From NCBI GenBank assembly GCA_016081115.2, contig CM071924.1, positions 88,674,616 to 88,738,615 of the forward strand: 64,000 bases of DNA. The letters are read 5' to 3'. Shown here piece by piece: positions 33,281-45,253 of the stretch (positions within the stretch are counted from its first letter, which is position 1; every line of letters starts with the position of its first letter). Origin of the DNA: Rehmannia glutinosa. Taxonomy: Eukaryota; Streptophyta; Magnoliopsida; Lamiales; Orobanchaceae. Under the pieces are notes generated by a model, which was given only the letters and a program-made list of their open reading frames with translations, did no database searches and was not told the origin of the DNA. The position numbers and the translations under genes are program-made.

Positions 33281-34648
33281 TGTTAGTCAGTGTCTACATG
33301 ATAATCTAGAGGGGTGAATAGATTATGCCGATTTTCTCAATTTAGCCCTCTTTTTCAAATGAATAAGCAAAGACAAGAATGGAAGTGCGGGAAGAAAACA
33401 ACACACGTCGATTTATAGATCTTCACCCCACCTAGGGACTACGTGCTCTACCACCCCAAAGTATATATGGGATGGATTTCGAAAAAGAAAAAGAATTTTA
33501 TTAATAATTACCAAAATTATTACAACTTCACCTTGAAGAGTGCCACACTCTTCTTACAACACCTCTTTGAAGATTACCATAATCTTCCTGAAGATTACCA
33601 CAATCTTCAAAGCGACGACACCTTGTGAAGATTACCACAATATTCCAACTTGAAGAACACCAAACTCTTCAACACCTCGAAGAGCACCAAACTCTTCCAT
33701 AAGAAGATTACCACAATCTTCTTACACCTATGAAGAGTACCACACTCTTCAACACCTAAGATCACCCAAGTGTGCTCTTACCACAAGAACACTCACAAGG
33801 ATATCTTGTGTTTGAATGACGAACACAAATTTAAGATTACAACTCGATAATGAAGTATACAACTTTGAAGTTCAAATGTAATCAAGAATCAAGCATAGAC
33901 CTCAAGATGTGAAAGTGAACTTAAGCTATAACAACAAGAATGTGAAATTGAAGAACAAAGTAATTGCTTGATATATCTCTTGTTATATTGTTGTGTATAT
34001 TTCTTGTTGCTTCAAAACTTCCTCTATTTATAGGAGAGGTCTTGGATTTGATTTCCGGACATAAGCTCCTTCTTGGAGATTGATATCTACAAAAATTCCA
34101 ATTAAATCCAAGATTATAGATGTTAGAAATCAACCCCTTAAAATGAGGAAAAGTTATCTCATTTGGTTCAATGGTAAGTTTGATGATAAACATATAGAGG
34201 GACAAAGTCGAATAGAAATAAGAGTTTGAAAATGTCGCACGAATTTTACACGGGGTGACGGTCGACATAGGATCCGACTAGGTCAAACCTTTCTTGACTG
34301 GTCCGCCACTTCAAAAGCAATACAGAGTTCAACAAGTTTTATCAAAAACTCGTGCACCGGTCGACGCTAGGTCGACCCCACCGATCGACCCCCGAGTTTT
34401 TTCGACCGTCTTTTTCTATTTCAAAAATCAACTTCGGACACGGGTTACCCTATAGGGCGGCCTGGTCGAACACGAGAGAGAAGTGTTGTCCAAGTTTTGT
34501 CGAAATAAACTTCAAGAAATACTCCAAAAAATTAGTAAAATATTTAAAACGTTTGGGAGTATTTGGACAACGTTTAGGAACATTGTTTTGGTGTAAAAAC
34601 ATTGTTATATAAAATCATCAAAATCATGATAAAAATATTTATCTAACA
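33281..34648. repeat. Solo LTR of the SIRE-type copia family inside the MULE
   Basis: Plus strand TGTTAGTC ... ATCTAACA, matching the two LTRs at 43893-45238 and 51144-52479 in length and order (GATAATCTAGAGGGG, GGTGAATAGATTATGCCG, the palindrome array, the end AAAATATTTATCTAACA). No internal domain is attached on either side. Flanks AAACC and AAAAC are a four-in-five match for a 5-bp TSD. It is much more diverged than the two LTRs of the full element, so it comes from an older relative that was excised by LTR-LTR recombination. Confidence 0.8.
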
Positions 34649-35394
34649 AAAACATGAAGATTCACATAACTCCTAGGTCATAAACAAGTTCACTACATCA
34701 AAATACTTCAATGCACTTCCAAAAGAAAAAGAGGATGGCCACAACTTCACATTTGCTTACAAGTTGGGGCTTTTTTCCTTCTTGCACATAGCCCGACTCT
34801 AATCAAACTTGTAATTTGTGTTGGTTGAGAACCTCACAGATTGAGTAACAGTGCTCCTCTCATTAGACATCAAATTATGGCAAATCAAAGCTTTCTCACT
34901 GGGACCGCCTTTTCTTTCCCTTTGCTTTGTGAAGTTGACCGGGTTGTTTTTGATGGTATCTCAGGTTTTTAGTAACCTTCAGTTTGATTTAGGCCTTACA
35001 CCAATTGTCTTTTTTTGAGCCTTTTTTGTGCATGTGATTGTTGTGTAGGAATATTAGCCTACACAAATCAATACAATATATTAAGTTTTTGTATATACAA
35101 ATATAATTTGACGCTAGTTCAATATCGACCTTCATTTAACCTCTGGTTTGGACCCTACATGAAAACACAATGGATGACTTTCCTTTCATTTTATTGAGAT
35201 TCACAGCCTGTGAAGTTAACAACATTTTCTTGCTATGAGATTGTAAGGTAAAACATTATATTAACATATGATAACAATATATGATGCCCAATTCAAACTT
35301 AGGGTCATTGATGTCTACCCTTGGGTTGAATATAGGATGCATATCATGATAAGGTTCAGAACTCACTTGGTGTCTACCCTTGTTCATTTTGTCA
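34649..35394. other. MULE interior, no coding sequence recognised
   Basis: Here the catalytic DDE region of a MULE transposase would be expected, but I see no frame with its motifs. It appears deleted or unrecognisably decayed. Confidence 0.5.
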
Positions 35395-35990
35395 TTAGTT
35401 GCATTTGGTGTAGACCAATATTGAACCCCCCCAATTCAACTTCGAATCTATGTTATCATCAAACAAGTATATCATCATCGAAACATTAAATTCATTGTCA
35501 ATAAAATCCACTAATTTATATTGCTCATCATCACTTTCATTATTGTCTTTGTCACCAAGTACATCATTTTTCTCTGAACCTCCCTCATGCACAGGCTCAT
35601 TTAAGTCAATGTTATCATCATTTTCTCCGACAAATTTTAGGGGTTCATCAACAGTTTGAAAGTCTTCCATAGGTACATCACTATTATGTGACTCAAGAGG
35701 AGATGAACATATTTTCTCATGCTCTACATACACACAAACCATCCTATTTTCATCCACAAAATTCATCAAATTCATAGCATCTACATCATTGTGTATTGGC
35801 ACCAAATTACGCAATCATCCACCCCACCCTACTCATGATGAAAGCAAATAAAAGGCTTCAAGCCTATCTTTGTAGCCACACTTCTTAACTCAATTAGTAA
35901 CATTTCATCATGGTGACACCAATCAATGTACGTGATTTCTTAGGGTACATATACTATTTTCCCTAAATTAACAAACAAACCACTATGATG
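35395..35990 (-). pseudogene. MuDR-type transposase, N-terminal remnant
   Basis: Reads from about 35990 in broken frames (EITYIDWCHHDEML, IELRSVATKIGLKPF), then 35814-35395 as a 139-codon open frame (VPIHNDVDAMNLMNFVDEN, MVCVYVEHEK) followed by an acidic stretch rich in D, E and N. This is the usual start of plant MuDR transposases, with a PB1-like N-terminal region and an acidic linker before the DDE domain. The DDE core and SWIM zinc finger are absent, so it encodes no active enzyme. Confidence 0.7.
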
Positions 35991-36564
35991 CATTCTAATA
36001 GCAAAAATTCAGCACCAAAACATGTTGGGGTGGAGAAAACAATAAAAGTGAGGTTCACAGAGTCTATATAAACACACTAAAAAATGAATAATAAGATTCT
36101 GTAGGGGACCAAAGCACATGCAAAAAAATAAAATTTTTGTGGGGATCAAAGCACAAGCAAACATACATGTCCCACAAACAATAACAAAGTGTTTTTGACC
36201 GAGAGAATATGCCACGAAAAAGACCAACAAACTAACCACACCATTCTAACAAAAACAACTTTAACATTAAAAATCTCACTTTTAAAAAACACTAACACCC
36301 CCCCACAAAAAAGGATGGGCATTTATCATAATCAGGGCAAATTCTTCCTGAGGTATACTTGTGTCATCGTCTTTTCGAATCTTCCAACCCATTGCGACTC
36401 AATGTGAAACATTAATGGGTGATTTCTTGATTTCAAGCTTCAACGATTAGGATTTGGCTTAGAAAATTTTTAGGGTTTTATTTTGCCAAGTGAAAGGTTA
36501 GGGATTTTTAGGGGATTGGATCCATGTGCAAGTCATGTGACCGATTTGAGCGAGAACCAACTTG

Positions 36565-36761
36565 AATAGATGACTATGCCCTTAAGAAACACATGTGCGT
36601 GTCACGTGTTCAATTTTCGGTCGAAAAAGTGGTCGCCGATGTATATGGTATGGCTATGTGTAAAAAATGTGGAGTCCGTATGGTTAAGTGTAACAAAAAA
36701 AAAAGTCCATAGGTCAAAGTGTAAAAACGCTCATAGTCGGGAAGCTTAGTGTAATTTCCTC
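36565..36761. repeat. Right terminal inverted repeat of the MULE
   Basis: Inverted partner of 32001-32200; ends GGAAATTACACTAAGC when read inward from 36758. Confidence 0.8.
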
Positions 36762-36770
36762 TTTAAATAA

Positions 36771-37458
36771 AATATACGATATTATATTTTAAGACAGATT
36801 TGCAATATCGTAGTCTTCGAGTCAAGGATTGCCGCCCGTGGGAATACCTATTTCTAACACTTTTTAACTTTTAGGACGACTTTAATTAACATAGAAAAGA
36901 AACAAATGCACTTTTCAATGATCCCCCACCCCCACCCCTCTCATAACAATAGAAACACAATTTTTTTTTTTTTACATTTTTTATTAGTGTAATAGTTATA
37001 GGAGAGGGAGCTCACATACTCACATGGGATCGAATCCGGGTTAATCGTCTTTGACAAAGACAAGCTTTTAATATTGAAAAACAAGGTTGATCCCGATTCA
37101 AAACCTTACTTCTCTACCATAAAACCGAATATCTAACTTAATGCCTCTAACAAGTGTAGGCACAAGAAATTTACCATAACAAGCCAAGAAAGAGTTACAA
37201 TTGAAAAGTATAATATGATCACAAAATCCAGTTTAGGTAGTAATACTTAAAAAGGTTGTCTTACTAAGGAGCTTTTGCTTTAAGAACAGCAATTAGATCC
37301 ATATCCATGACATATGGATAAATATTCACGGAGACATGTGAGCTTCTACTAATCATATATACTTCATAACAGCCAAAAAAATTCATCATAGTTCAAACTC
37401 AGGAACTTCAGCAGGCAATAAAGTCGGCCATCATCGTGATTTTTGGAAGGAATAGTCG
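36771..37458. other. Intergenic between the MULE and EAF6
   Basis: No gene. A GGGATCGAATCC word near 37030 resembles a pol III B box, but no tRNA cloverleaf or A box goes with it. Includes a poly-T/A run at 36960. Confidence 0.4.
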
Positions 37459-39367
37459 CTACATCATATCAGGATCATCTTCATAGTCGAAGTCAGCTTC
37501 GCTCGATTGCCTTCTCTTTGCCTCTCTTGGCACTCTACCTTTCTTTGGTTTTCCACTGCAATATGTTGAGAACCTCTTAAAACCAAATTTTTAGATGTAT
37601 CATCTACCAAAAGTATCAGCTAATGTCAGGGATAATTACAAAACCTACCCCTAAGGTATAGCTTATTTACAAAAAAAATCCAGTTACCTTTAAAATAGAG
37701 CAAATGACAAGGGTTTTCTTGTAATTTTGAAAGACAACTGGGATTTTTTGTAATTAGACTAAACCTCAAGGGCAGTATTTGTAATTATCCCGCTAATGTT
37801 ATTTTAACATGGCTTGTATGCTCAACATATCATACTAATGGTTAATATCCTCAACAAATGATACATAGCAGCTTAATAGTGACGATGAAAAATAGAATAC
37901 TCACGGTCCATTTGCTGATACACCACCATCTCTTGCAACTTCTTCAGCCTGATACATATGATAAATAAATCAAATGTCAATTGGACCCCAAACTCTCCGG
38001 GACAACATCGTAAAATATCCCAAAGTTCCAATTTCAAAAACAGCACGTAATGCAACAACACGCAATCCAAATAAGGTGGATTTGGTGCTCAAAGCATTGA
38101 AATAAAATATACAACTCAAGGGAAGAAATCCAAGAAATTCATGATATAAGAAGAGAAGAAAGTAACAAAAAGGAATGCCTAATTGTTTTTCATTCTCTCG
38201 GTGTTAAGAGTATAACCATTCTAAAATTCAACGATGCCTTATTCCAGTTGTGTCCAGGTGCATCACCCTGAATGTGTCAATTCTGTTTATTTCGCCGGCT
38301 AAAATTAAAAGTGATGCCGATTATGGTATTTAGTTTGATACATATAATGTTTAGAGGAAAAATTGACAGCTTTAAGTCTTGAATGTCTCAATATCTGCAC
38401 AAGACAGAGAGAACTAAATATGTATAAAGTGAAACGTTTACTCACAAGATGTTAAAACACATTAGGCATTATACTAAACATGAGAAAAATAGAAGTCAAG
38501 CTTGAACATTCACTGATCACAGATCATTATTATATCTGATTACTTGAAATTACATTTCAATTAGTACATTGTTTTAAACGAAACAATGAAGAGCAAGGTA
38601 AGTAGAAACTCATACAGCTGGTGACGTGACAGACGATAACGAAAAAGAGCCTGTCTTCGGGTTGAAACTTCCTGGATCGTTTCAAGCTGCAAGGAAAGAA
38701 ACATGACTAATTCATTCTTGATCATTAACTAAGAATAGAAACCAAAATAACAAGTACCTGAAAACGGGTACTGAAGTTAAACTTAAAGCATAAAGGAGCC
38801 ATGAATAACTACTAGGTGAAAATGGGCCTAATACACCAGTCCCATCAATGATTTGGTGCTCATTAGCATGAAATTTTCACCCTAATCACCGCTGTAAATT
38901 CCTCACCAAATAAATGAAATTAAAAAAAAGGGGAAAAGAAAAAACCATTTACAGTGTAGTGTTCTTGGAGGAAGACAAAAACCCTTCAAAACCTTTCAAG
39001 ACATTGCCACATTGGCTTGGATCCTGTAAATAACTCGTCTCCATATCATATACCTATAAAATAAAACAGTTCATTCAAGAAACAGATGATAAATTATAAG
39101 TACTTAAATACTTAGACCAATGAATCTTCACAAAAAGAACCATATTCTTTATTTACCTGTTTTTCAATATTCCGGAGTTCTTCATGCAGCTTGGCCCTTT
39201 TACATAAGAGGGCAGCCAGCATTGCAGAAGGGTTTGAAGTAGTTCGTTGCCCTAAATAGATTTGTGAACAATTGTACAGAAAAGTATGAAATTTTGCGAA
39301 ACCAATTTATCAAATTCGGGGAAAATATGGAGTGTTGACGCAAAGGTTTTCTACCTTCGGAATCCAT
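37459..39367 (-). CDS. EAF6: EAF6-like subunit of NuA4 histone acetyltransferase, six exons, one frame break
   Basis: EAF6 is a small nuclear scaffold subunit shared by MYST-type acetyltransferase complexes such as NuA4. Exons: 39355-39367 (13 bp, MDSEG), 39157-39251, 38953-39053, 38616-38686, 37905-37948, 37459-37555, all with GT-AG borders and compatible phases. Family blocks in order: NPSAMLAALLCKRAKLHEEL and RNIEKQVYDMETSYLQD (coiled coil, about residues 10-45), QCGNVLKGFEGFLSSSKN, LKRSRKFQPEDRLF, then a basic region (GKPKKGRVPREAKRR) and an acidic tail (DFDYEDDPDMM). Exon 4 has one T too many in a T run near 38644, breaking the frame between RLF and SSVTSPA; without it the protein is 139 residues. 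Intron 5 hosts a MITE. The family call is firm. Confidence 0.92.
37629..37791. mobile_element. 163-bp MITE in EAF6 intron 5
   Basis: Inverted ends GGGATAATTACAAA and its complement, flanked by GCTAATGTCA (37619-37628) and GCTAATGTTA (37792-37801), a 9-10-bp TSD that suggests Mutator-type mobilisation. Same family as 27199-27425. Confidence 0.8.
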
Positions 39368-39614
39368 GTTAAAGAAACCCAAGATTTAAGGTTTAAGGAG
39401 TGTGATCGATTGTGTTTTGCTGCCTTTTCCTCGTTTTTTCTTCGCACCCTGCGATCAAGAACTTCGGAAGAGGGATCGCAGACGGCGACGTTTTGGTTGG
39501 TCTGACAGTAGGGCAACTTTGTCCCGCCACATGCTGATTTCTTTAGTTTGGCTAAATTGCAGTTTTAGTCCAATAACTTTTGGAGGTTGGCAATTTTAGT
39601 CATTTATTTTCTTT

Positions 39615-41402
39615 TTTTGGAGAGGAAGATAGTAATGTTTTATTCAAACTAAATCAAGGTCCAATATTATAATATCTTCAAACCAAGAAGGAAAATTTCT
39701 ATCCGTCCAATAAAAAAAGACACTTGGGTAAAAGAATTAAAATTAGCTAGTCTATGAGCAACTCTATTAGTTGATCTTCGCATATGAAAAATACTAGCTA
39801 AACAATTACGAATATCCATGATTTTTGTCCCAGTGTAACTAAGATCTTCTTGTGTTGTTGTGATCGCTTGCACTACTAACACCGAATCCAACACCACTTG
39901 AAGCGAGAACATTAAAAGTCTTTGAATACTCTAATCCCAACTTTAGTGCGATTAATTCATCTTCAAAGATATTATCCGGGCGTTCAATTATTTTACCAAT
40001 TGCACACAATGGTTTGCCCAACTCATTTCGAATTAATCATCCAATTGCATATCTCTGTTCTTTGAAATTGATACAAGCATCAACATCCAACCTTAAAATA
40101 CCAGGCGGTGGACATTTCCACACACGCGTCCGAAGTCACTCCCATTTCCTTTCTTAATCGCTATATCAAATTTTTGAGCCTCCCGGAATGCACACAAAAA
40201 GCTTCGACCCGGTCAATTTTTCCCGCCACCCTATTCTCATTCGGGGTCATGCGGTATCCTTGTTTTTCCTTCCACACTCCCCATGTGTAACTAACAAATG
40301 AGGTGAAACGATGTAACCCACACTCAAAAAAAAAAAATCAACTACATCACTCATAATGCCTTTTTCAATACCGCCAAAAACCAGAATCCTTCCATAGATG
40401 TCAAATTACTGGACAAAAAAATAACGAGTGCGTCATGGAGTCATTATAATTATGGCATAGATCACACCCTCCAATGGTTGGGACATGATGAGCTCGTAAA
40501 TTTTGTTTGGTGGCAAGTGAATTATGTGTTGCTTTCCACCAAAAGAATTTGATCTTTGGAGGTAGTGATAATGCCCATATGAATTTCCACAAACTTTCCA
40601 TTCCCCCTCGAGCTATTCGTTGGAGGATCGTAGAGCCCATTTGTCTTATATACATCTCTTGTCGAATCTTCGCTCGTTAGCATCAAACTTTCATTGTCCG
40701 ACATCCTCTCCTTGCAAGTTGACAATGGTATCTTCTTAATAGCTTCCACCTCATAAGACAAAAAAAAGTTGGCTTGTAAAATTCTTTCATCCCCTTTGTC
40801 CATTCGTCACTAATTTTATAACACAATCTTCATCACCGAGGTTGGAATTAATGAGCCCAACACTTAGAGCACTACTCAAGCTTGGTATCCATTTATCCTT
40901 AAAAATTCTCTCCTTTCGACCGTCACCAATCCGTCACATTAACCCTTTGTTTAAACGCTCTATACTCCACACTAAAGATCTCCATATAAATGAAGGCTTA
41001 TATATATCCCAAAGTTGCATCCTTGATATTCACATGCTTGAAGTATCTAACTTTGAGTACACGAGCAACAAAGGTCGTCATATTTCTAATAATTCTCCAC
41101 ACTTGTTTAGCTAATAATGACTTGTTAAAATCATGTAAGCTTCAAAGCCCATTCCCCCAAACATTTCGGTTTACATAGCTCACTCCATTTTTTCCAATGT
41201 AATTTATTCTTATCGCCTTCATTCCCACACCAAAAGTTAGCGCATATGCTTTCGATTTTCCTCGCACATCAAGTTTGAATGCAAAAGACGACATAAAGCA
41301 TACGTCGGGATTGCTTGAGAATCGCTTTATCAATACACGCCGGACTTGGCCTACCCCGTAAATATGTTGAGTAGGTTCACGAGCAATCCAAGCCATGAGC
41401 AT
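39615..41402 (-). pseudogene. 5'-truncated LINE, end of ORF2 (RT tail, zf-RVT, RNase H)
   Basis: Minus-strand pieces in order: an RT tail with AIRINYIGKNGVSYVNRNVWG (41142-41402), a zinc-binding zf-RVT domain with SLPPKIKFFWWKATHNSLAT and GCDLCHNYNDSMTHSLFFCP (40401-40655), and a plant LINE RNase H with FEDELIALKLGLEYSKTF (39839-40021) and MRRSTNRVAHRLANFNSF (39667-39912). Frames are broken throughout. The 3' end reads ATTACTATCTTCCTCTCC followed by an A-rich tail at about 39601-39620, typical of plant L1-like elements. The endonuclease and RT core are absent. No TSD was found; the 5' end abuts a copia fragment at about 41403. Confidence 0.8.
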
Positions 41403-41955
41403 TTGAAAGTGTTAACCAGGGTGTTAAAATACTTGAAGTATACCTTGAGTACGGGCTATACTACTCAAGGTATCATTTGATCTTTGGAAGGGTATAGTGA
41501 TGCTAGTTGGATTTCGGATTCGAAAGATTCTTATTCCACTAGTGGATACATATTCACCATTGGAGGTGGTGCGTATCATGGAATTTCACGAAGCAAACGT
41601 GTATAGCTCGGTCCACCATGGAATCTAAGTTTATAGCTTTAGACAAAGTGGTGAAGAAACAGTGGCTTCAAACTTTTGGAAGATATTCCATGTTGGAAGC
41701 CTGTGCCTTCTTCTGTGATGATTCATTGTGATAGCCAAGCGGCTATAGGGAGGCGAAGCAATATGTATAACGGTAAGTCTCGACATATTCGCGGAGACAC
41801 AATCATCGTTAGATGAGTTGATCTCAAATAGTGTGATGTCAATTGACTACGTAAAGTCAAAAGATGATTTGGCAGATCCTTTGACGAAAGGATCAATCGA
41901 GATCAATTGAGTAAATTGCTAGAGGGAATGGGCTTAATGTCCACAAAGTAAAATA
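41403..41955 (+). pseudogene. Copia RNase H, 3' fragment
   Basis: Plus-strand remnant in several frames: RVLKYLK at the start, then DASWISDSKDSYSTSGYIFT, a broken TMESKFIALD block, IHCDSQAAIG, NMYNGKSRHI, SIDYVKSKDDLADPLTKG and ending at MGLNVHK-type sequence. These are the classic copia RNase H landmarks. Everything upstream (gag to RT) is missing where the LINE begins. Different copia lineage from the other two in the window. Confidence 0.8.
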
Positions 41956-42508
41956 ACCATCATGGTTAGGTTCATAGTGGTAACCCAACCATGATGATGG
42001 AGATCCCAAGAACTTGGTTCAATGGGAAAACTAAGCTATGAAGGTTATATTGTAACACTTGGAAACAATGTTTCAACCCATCCCTAGAGAGCAATACCAA
42101 GTGTTGAAATATCCGCAGTTGTGGTGAGGCTAAGTCATTTGATTTTTAATGATTCATACACCTCGTTGAGGTTGAGTATGGCATGATAGGATATCACCTA
42201 TGTAAGTGAGAAGTGCGGGCCACTTCAAAGTAACACTTATGAATCCAAAGAGGTGTCCATGGCGAAACGGACACAAAATGTGAGAACATGAGGTGTTAAG
42301 ACCTTATTGTGTTAATAATGTTGTCTCGGTATACACCATCGAGGAATAATTCAAGGCATTGCGTCCACTAAGCCGCCAATGTACCCGATGGTATTAACTA
42401 CGGAAGGTTCAAAGCCACAAGCTACTTTTTCGGATGCAATATTGTCTCTTGAGGACTGGTTTGCGTGTTTGTATTCATGCATACATTAATTTCCACTCAT
42501 GTGGGGAT
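41956..42508 (+). other. Copia 3' untranslated region
   Basis: Non-coding stretch between the RNase H end and the 3' LTR; closes with a purine tract GTGGGGAT (42501-42508) directly before the LTR. Confidence 0.55.
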
Positions 42509-43477
42509 TGTTGGAAATTTGGGTTTGAGAAAGTGGGCGATGACCCGACTTTGACCAAATTTTTGTTGGCTAAAAATTTAATTTTGGAGGAATTAAATTG
42601 TATATTATTAATCTACTTTCCGAGTAGATGTTCGTAGTATTTTTATTTCTAAAAACCAAATTTCGGTGAGTGAGAAATTAATACACGAAGTTGGCCACAT
42701 AATTGGGCATTATGTAAGGAGTTGAAAGGACTTTTCTTCATCCCACATAGCTTAGAAAGTAAAGTTTATCCTAGTATATAAACTAGAAGATGTTATTAGT
42801 TGGATATACTATAACATAAGTGGATGATCACAAGTGGGCCACACACGCGTCGCCCGCCGCCCGCCCTGCCTTGGACTTAGGCTTGGGCTCGGAGTCCAGG
42901 TTCACTACACTTTTGTCACTCGAAAATGGGCTTAGTCCGATTCAATTCTTGTTAGGCCTAGATGAACTGGAGACATTGTAGGTGTCCGATTCGTAGTTGA
43001 TTGTTGAGTCTCAGAACTCCTCGGATAATGGGGTTGTAACCCCAGGATGTGGTCATCAATGTGGTTGTAGTACCGATGTTACAAGAAAGGTTAATGCCCA
43101 TTAACTTACCATGTTTAATTCCCGCAGGTGGATTTTTGTTGCCTATATATATATAATGGTTTCATTGCGAGTTTTGAGTACAAGAAAGACATAGAAAATC
43201 GCATATACTCTGATATTTCAAAGGTGTTGTTAAAAGTGTTGTTACATTTCAAGCATATTTTCAACAACATTACATTTCGCATTCGAGTCCATCACCGAGT
43301 CCTCGCTCCTTCAAGTTCGAAAGGTGCCTTTGTATTAGTGGTGCTCTTGCACGAGAGAAGGTTAAGCCGTTTTATCTTTGGGGACATTACGTCATACCAT
43401 GAGTACTAGCCGAGACGTATTTGTCTTGCGGAAAGAGTTATACTCGACTCGACTTTCTGTTTTTTCAAGTTGTAACA
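42509..43477 (+). repeat. 3' LTR of the truncated copia element
   Basis: 969 bp starting TGTTGGAAATTTGGG and ending AAGTTGTAACA, with a TATA stretch CCTATATATATATAATGG (about 43145) as promoter. The left LTR is gone, so the TSD cannot be tested; the bases after it are GTCAG. It ends within the chromovirus, which it therefore invaded. Confidence 0.7.
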
Positions 43478-43892
43478 GTCAGATTCTCATTTCCTTGTAA
43501 TTCTCCTTTTTTGTTTGTAGAGCCATTGTTGAAGGCTTCCCATTGTAATCACATTGTAATCAACGAAGGTTGGTTGAAAATCGTCAATGCTAAAGCCCAA
43601 CCACTTAACGACATAACACGAGGGCATAGAGCTACGACTAGGCACTTAAAAGGGCCAAGTGGATTTCTCAAGAAGCACCCATAGATGACTTCAAGGTCGT
43701 GCTTAACATGGACTTCCTACACAAGGTAACCGCTAAACCTATTCCCTCTTTCAATTGTGTATGCATACTAGAGAAAGGGTCACCTTGCATGATCCCGAAA
43801 CGGTTGAGTTATCTCATCGAGCACCAACGGAGACAAAGCATTTGTCGGCCATGCAAATCACCAGGGGGTGAAGAAAAAGGAGTCGACATTTT
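43478..43892 (+). pseudogene. Chromovirus (Ty3/gypsy) protease region, left of the SIRE insertion
   Basis: Plus-strand frames carry EGWLKIVNAKAQPLNDITRG, then DDFKVVLNMDFLHKV (frame-shifted), ILEKGSPCMIP and CRPCKSPGGEEKG, the usual order after the retroviral-type protease of chromoviruses. Gag and the protease active site are missing on the left. The sequence continues beyond the SIRE element at 52480. Confidence 0.75.
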
Positions 43893-45238
43893 TGTTAGTC
43901 CAAGTGGCTACGATAATCTAGAGGGGGGTGAATAGATTATGCCGATTTTTCGCAAATTGCCCTCTTTTTCGAATGAACACGTAAATGACAAGAATGTAAA
44001 TGCGGAAATTAAACAACATTCGATGATTTAGAGTAGTTCAACCCACCTAGGGCCTAATCTACTACCACCCCGGTATATCCGAAGTGGATTTCAAAAAAAA
44101 AAGATTTTATTAATTACCACAATTAATACAACACCACCTTTGAAGATTACCACAATCTTCTTACAACACCTTCAAGGAGATTACCACAATCTTCCTTCAA
44201 CACCTATGAAGAGTACCACACTCTTCAACACCTAAGATCACCAAGTATGTTCTTACCACAAGAACACTAACAATGATATCTTGTTTTGGATGATAGAAAA
44301 ATTCAAGATTACAACTCAATAAATGAAGTATACAAACTTTGAGTGCAAGTGTAATCAAGAACAAAAAGCCTAGACCTCAAGATTGTGCAAGTGCAAGAAC
44401 TTAAGCTATTACAACAAGAATGTAAAAATGAAAGCTTTGAGAATTTTGCAGATTTCTTGTTGTATTGTATGCTTGTGTGTTGTATCTTGTGTCTTCAAAT
44501 CATCCTCTATTTATAGGAGAGTCTTCAAGATTGGATCTCCAACATAGGCTCCTCCTTCTTCACTTTTGTCTACAAAAAGAGGATCACAAGATGTAGAAAT
44601 ATTGTACAAAAATCAAAAGCAAATCTTGCCGATAAGGATTTCAAACAAACATAATTTTGTTGTCACAAAATTACATAAAGGCGACCGATTGCCCTATAGA
44701 AGATTTCGAACGTTTGAAATAAAATAGTGCGATCCGGGACGAGGTTGTAGGGGTCCGACCGGTCAAGGGGGGGCGGCGGCGACTGGAGGAGGGTCCAACC
44801 GGTCGACCTTACCCTTGCGGTCGCCCTCTCCTCATTTTTCAAGTCTAGTGCGATCTTGTTTCATTTTGTGCGTTCTTGTGTACCGGTCGACCTCTTGTTT
44901 GACCAGGGTTGACCTCCAATTTGAAATATTGTCCAATTTTTGTCAAAAATAAACTTCAAAAAATACTCCAAAAAATTAGTAAAAATATTTTAAATCAATT
45001 GAGAGTATTTGGACAACTTTTATAATCATTGTTTTGGTAAAAAAAACAATTAACACAAAATCATTAAAAGTGTTGTCCAATTTTTATCGAATAATAAACT
45101 CTAAGAAATACTCCAAAAATTGGTAAAAACATTTTAAATCAATTGAGAGTATTTGGACAACTTTTATAAACATTGTTTTGGTATAAAAACTCATTTAAAC
45201 AAAATCATCAAAATCTTGATAAAAACATTTATCTAACA
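43893..45238 (-). repeat. 3' LTR of the SIRE-type element
   Basis: Holds the palindrome array GAAGATTACCACAATCTTC / GAAGAGTACCACACTCTTC at about 44145-44235, and a TATA stretch (CCTCTATTTATAGGAGA near 44505) that is itself a palindrome-like core promoter. Pairs with 51144-52479. Confidence 0.9.
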
Positions 45239-45253
45239 AACTCCCCATTTTTG
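45239..45253 (-). promoter_or_regulatory. Polypurine tract of the SIRE-type element
   Basis: Minus strand AAAAATGGGGAGTT directly before the 3' LTR start TGTTAGAT; primes plus-strand DNA synthesis. Confidence 0.75.

Larger units (their letters stand above)
32001..36761 (-). mobile_element. Mutator-like element (MULE), 4.76 kb, internally decayed
   Basis: Perfect 9-bp TSD TTTAAATAA (31992-32000 and 36762-36770). The terminal inverted repeats are about 190 bp, sharing AATTACAC, GTTACACTTAACCATACGG, ACTTTTTCGACCGAAAATTG and AACACGTGACACGCACATGT. The transposase reads on the minus strand but only its N-terminal region survives. A 1.37-kb solo LTR is nested at 33281-34648. Without it the MULE is about 3.4 kb, too short for a whole MuDR-type transposase. 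Confidence 0.85.

Noticed and set aside
33525..33760. Possible CRISPR or tRNA-like hairpin array in the LTR
   Set aside because: Palindromes are short and variable, and spacers repeat too. They belong to the LTR and recur in its other copies.
37020..37050. tRNA-like B-box word GGGATCGAATCC
   Set aside because: No A box at the right distance and no cloverleaf could be built.
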